Source: Flavobacteriales bacterium (GTDB taxonomy: Bacteria > Bacteroidota > Bacteroidia > Flavobacteriales_F > PHOS-HE28). Taken from it: a stretch of DNA of 64,000 nucleotides. The stretch is taken from contig JADJCX010000002.1 in assembly GCA_016703005.1 (NCBI GenBank), forward strand, positions 186,001-250,000, read 5' to 3'. Both the position numbers and the translations under genes were made by a program. Shown here piece after piece: positions 61,747 through 64,000 of the stretch (its first letter is position 1; each line of letters opens with the position of its first letter). The notes under the pieces were generated by a model. It did not search any database, was not told the DNA's origin, and worked only from the letters and a program-made list of their open reading frames with translations.

Positions 61747-64000
61747 TCAGAAGCCCTCGCCATCGCTTCCACCGGCCCCGGGTTCGCGGCGTTGCTGTTG
61801 GCGCCCTCTACGGAAGAAGGACGCGTCCTGCTGTCCGAACCGCCACGTCAGTGTGAACCGCACGAAGCGTTGTTCGCGTCGGCGCCAGCTCTCTTGCGTG
61901 AATTCAGGCGTTTCGTACCGCGTACCCCAGCGTCGCGTGAAGAAGATGTCGTTCACCGAGATCACTCCCGTGAGCTTCTTGCCCCAATCCTTGCTCACCG
62001 ATGCGTCCATGCCCCATTGATCGAGCTGTTCGCCTTGAGGGATCGGCCGCGGGCCTTCGTACTCGGCATTCAATTGTGCGCTCCATTGCTTGGCGAACTT
62101 CTGGCTCAACGCCACTTTTCCGTTGCCCGTCCAGCCGTTGTTGGTCACCGCACCCTCGGCCAGTCCTACTTCCAAGTACTGTAGAGTGCCGCTCAAGGTG
62201 AATTGTGTACCCTTCAGCGGTTCCCACTTCACGGTGTTCTCCCAGCCGTAGGTCCAGCTGTCGTCGCCGTTCACGAACGTACTGACCAGGATGGAAGAGT
62301 CGCTTGGGGATGGGAACACATAGCTCGTGATCAGGTCGCTCGTATGCTTCGCGAAGACAGAGGTGAGCCATGTGTGACGTTCCCCGATGGGTAGCAAGTG
62401 GTTCACTTCACCGATCTCTATCAGCTCTGGTCCCAAAGCGGGGTTGCCTATGCGAAAACTGCGGCTGTCACTGAACATCACGAAGGGCATCACCTGCCAA
62501 TGGTTAGGCCGATTGATCTTACGGCTTAGGTTGAATTGCAACTCGCGGGTGTTGTCCCATTTACGGCTTAGGTAGATCGCAGGGAACAAGGCCTTCAGGA
62601 TATCGTCGGTGCCATCAGGATAGCGGATGGAGACCGACGGACTGCCATTGCGGGTTGCTTCGAACCAGGTCTGCTCAACGCGCAAGCCGGCCTGCAAGGC
62701 CCAATGCATGCTCAGTTTATGCTGCCAGTTGAAGTAGATGGCGTTGATGATGTCGGTGACATTCTGATCGCTGCTCAAAAGGCTATCGGGTACTTCTGCA
62801 CCGGCAAGGTTGTCGCGGAAGTACACGTCGAGGATATTGTACTCGCGCTTCATGCTGCTCTTCAGGCCGTATTCGAACCGTGTGCTATCGTTCTTGGGAG
62901 CTTGGGCGTCGAACTGGAATGTCCATTGCTGGCCCTGGGTGCTTCCTGTGTTGTGCTGGATCACGGGGTTATCAGGAAGCAGCGCGCCGTTCGCGTCGTA
63001 TGCATAGCGGTCAAAGCGCGAGTCGCTTGCACGGTCACTCATGTTCCAGTTCAGGTCCGCCGTCCACTCCTTGCCAGGTTTCGGGCTTTTGCGCCGGAAT
63101 CCAAGTGATCCGTTCAGGTTGTACCCACCATTTTCCTGCACGTTGTGTTGGGTGCCGCTGCTGGTAGGTGTGCCGATACCATCCGTGTTGGTGAAGGTCT
63201 GGTCGTCCACCGTATTGAATCCACGACGGTTGAAACCTCCACCGATCGTAATGGTATTCCGGTTGGTGACCGCATAGTCGACCCCGATACGTCCGCCGTA
63301 CATCAAGCGCTCGCTATCGCTTTCGCCCAGCTGATCGAACGACCCGATGGTCTCTCCGTTCGCGAGGTCGGTGCGATTGCTTTTTTGGTCAGTGGTGTTG
63401 TCGTTGAAATTGAAATTGCCGCTCAAATTGTACGTAAGCGGTCCCTCCTTCACCTGGATGTTGCCGCTGCCTTGGTAGCGACCGTTCGTACCGATACCTG
63501 CTTGCAACTGTCCGGTATACCCGGGCTTGGTGGACTTCTTCAATACCACGTTAACAATGCCACCCGAGCTGTTGGCGTCGAATGCCACCCCAGGGTTGGT
63601 GATCACTTCAACGCGATCGATATCCTCGGCCGGGATCTGTTCCAACTGGATCAGCGTTGGTCGTCCGTCAATCAAGATCTGCGGCGAGGAACTGCGCATG
63701 GTCACGTTCCCTTCCACGTCAACACTTAGGCCCGGGACATTCTTCATCACATCGGTGGCATTGCCTCCGCGTGCGGCAAGGTCCTTGTCCACGTTGTAGA
63801 CACGCCGGTCCACTTGCAGCACCATGCGGTTCTTCTCGCCGGTCACTGTTGCATCCTTCAGCAGGGTGACATCGGGTTCGATGCGCAGGTTGCCGAGGTC
63901 CAGGTCAGGTTGTTCGCGTGTGATCGTCACCTCCCGCACCAAGGGTTTGTAACCGATATACCCCACCGATACCTTGAAGCGTCCGGGCCGCAAGCCATCC
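61747..64000 (-). CDS. TonB-type outer membrane beta-barrel protein (N-terminus beyond window)
   Basis: About 750 residues visible, open to the window edge. It begins inside a CarbopepD_reg domain (RPGRFKVSVGYIGYKPLVREV), continues through a plug (VEVITNPGVAFDANSSGGIVNVVLKK, a marker of the OMP_b-brl_3 group) and the barrel, and ends in a Gln/Arg-rich tail (FRRGRQQQRREPGAGG). The TTG at 63993 is only an in-frame codon, not the start. Likely imports or exports an unknown ligand in a TonB-dependent way, and may be controlled by the adjacent kinase/regulator pair. Confidence 0.85.
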   Translation of the reverse strand, partial: DGLRPGRFKVSVGYIGYKPLVREVTITREQPDLDLGNLRIEPDVTLLKDATVTGEKNRMVLQVDRRVYNVDKDLAARGGNATDVMKNVPGLSVDVEGNVTMRSSSPQILIDGRPTLIQLEQIPAEDIDRVEVITNPGVAFDANSSGGIVNVVLKKSTKPGYTGQLQAGIGTNGRYQGSGNIQVKEGPLTYNLSGNFNFNDNTTDQKSNRTDLANGETIGSFDQLGESDSERLMYGGRIGVDYAVTNRNTITIGGGFNRRGFNTVDDQTFTNTDGIGTPTSSGTQHNVQENGGYNLNGSLGFRRKSPKPGKEWTADLNWNMSDRASDSRFDRYAYDANGALLPDNPVIQHNTGSTQGQQWTFQFDAQAPKNDSTRFEYGLKSSMKREYNILDVYFRDNLAGAEVPDSLLSSDQNVTDIINAIYFNWQHKLSMHWALQAGLRVEQTWFEATRNGSPSVSIRYPDGTDDILKALFPAIYLSRKWDNTRELQFNLSRKINRPNHWQVMPFVMFSDSRSFRIGNPALGPELIEIGEVNHLLPIGERHTWLTSVFAKHTSDLITSYVFPSPSDSSILVSTFVNGDDSWTYGWENTVKWEPLKGTQFTLSGTLQYLEVGLAEGAVTNNGWTGNGKVALSQKFAKQWSAQLNAEYEGPRPIPQGEQLDQWGMDASVSKDWGKKLTGVISVNDIFFTRRWGTRYETPEFTQESWRRREQRFVRFTLTWRFGQQDASFFRRGRQQQRREPGAGGSDGEGF

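Noticed and set aside
1..64000. tRNA, rRNA, CRISPR, phage or transposon content
   Set aside because: No sequences with the expected signatures were seen on either strand in reading by eye; a covariance-model scan was not possible here.

Overview
The window is about 64 kb of GC-rich DNA from an uncultured-looking member of the Bacteroidota, most likely Flavobacteriales. Lineage evidence: gliding genes gldB and gldC, a glycine-rich secreted protein with a type IX secretion (T9SS) sorting tail, several CarbopepD_reg/TonB receptors, the block nadK - DUF6089 - uppS - bamA - two OmpH/Skp genes - murI, and short-leader promoters resembling the Bacteroidota -7 element (TAnnTTTG; here often TACTTTCG). 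No rRNA, tRNA, CRISPR array, integrase or transposase was recognised.

Layout. 0-11.2 kb: vitamin B6 (pdxJ, cut by the edge), a CBS-domain protein, an Omp85-like protein, NAD kinase, then the envelope-biogenesis block. 11.2-14.8 kb, minus strand: a metal-handling module (small Cys-rich exported protein, TonB receptor, exported HMA-type protein) followed by a gamma-carbonic anhydrase-like gene. 14.9-19.2 kb: an Nfu scaffold, then an operon of a barrel-less plug-domain protein, an ECF sigma factor and a damaged zinc-finger anti-sigma/TPR gene, then the T9SS cargo protein. 19.3-25.1 kb: a hydrolase, the EngB/YihA GTPase, a membrane protein, gldC/gldB, a beta-barrel and nadE. 25.1-34 kb: a large membrane phosphoesterase, a second ECF sigma factor with an anti-sigma protein ending in a TonB C-terminal domain, a DUF4421 protein, a coiled-coil protein, a broken two-component-type propeller and a small barrel. 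34-39.5 kb, minus strand: 2-oxoacid:ferredoxin oxidoreductase (korA broken, korB intact), an Mrp-NifU fusion, a SpoIIAA/STAS-like protein and an alkyltransferase-like protein. 39.8-56.4 kb: a long, intact division and cell-wall (dcw) cluster, mraZ-rsmH-ftsL-ftsI-murE-mraY-murD-(MurD C-domain paralogue)-ftsW-murG-murC-ftsQ-ftsA-ftsZ-yqeY, ending at a perfect 13-bp terminator stem. 56.4-64 kb: a Crp-type regulator, a TonB receptor, a response regulator/histidine kinase pair and a second TonB-type outer-membrane protein cut by the edge.

Three things stand out. (1) A stand-alone MurD C-terminal-domain paralogue lies directly between murD and ftsW. (2) Two ECF operons each carry one separated part of TonB signalling: a plug with no barrel in one, a TonB C-domain fused to an anti-sigma protein in the other. 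(3) All the frame lesions I found (about ten, in six genes) lie between 17 and 37 kb; none was found in the rest. That looks more like a local assembly-quality problem than biology, so the genes are described as they would read if repaired.
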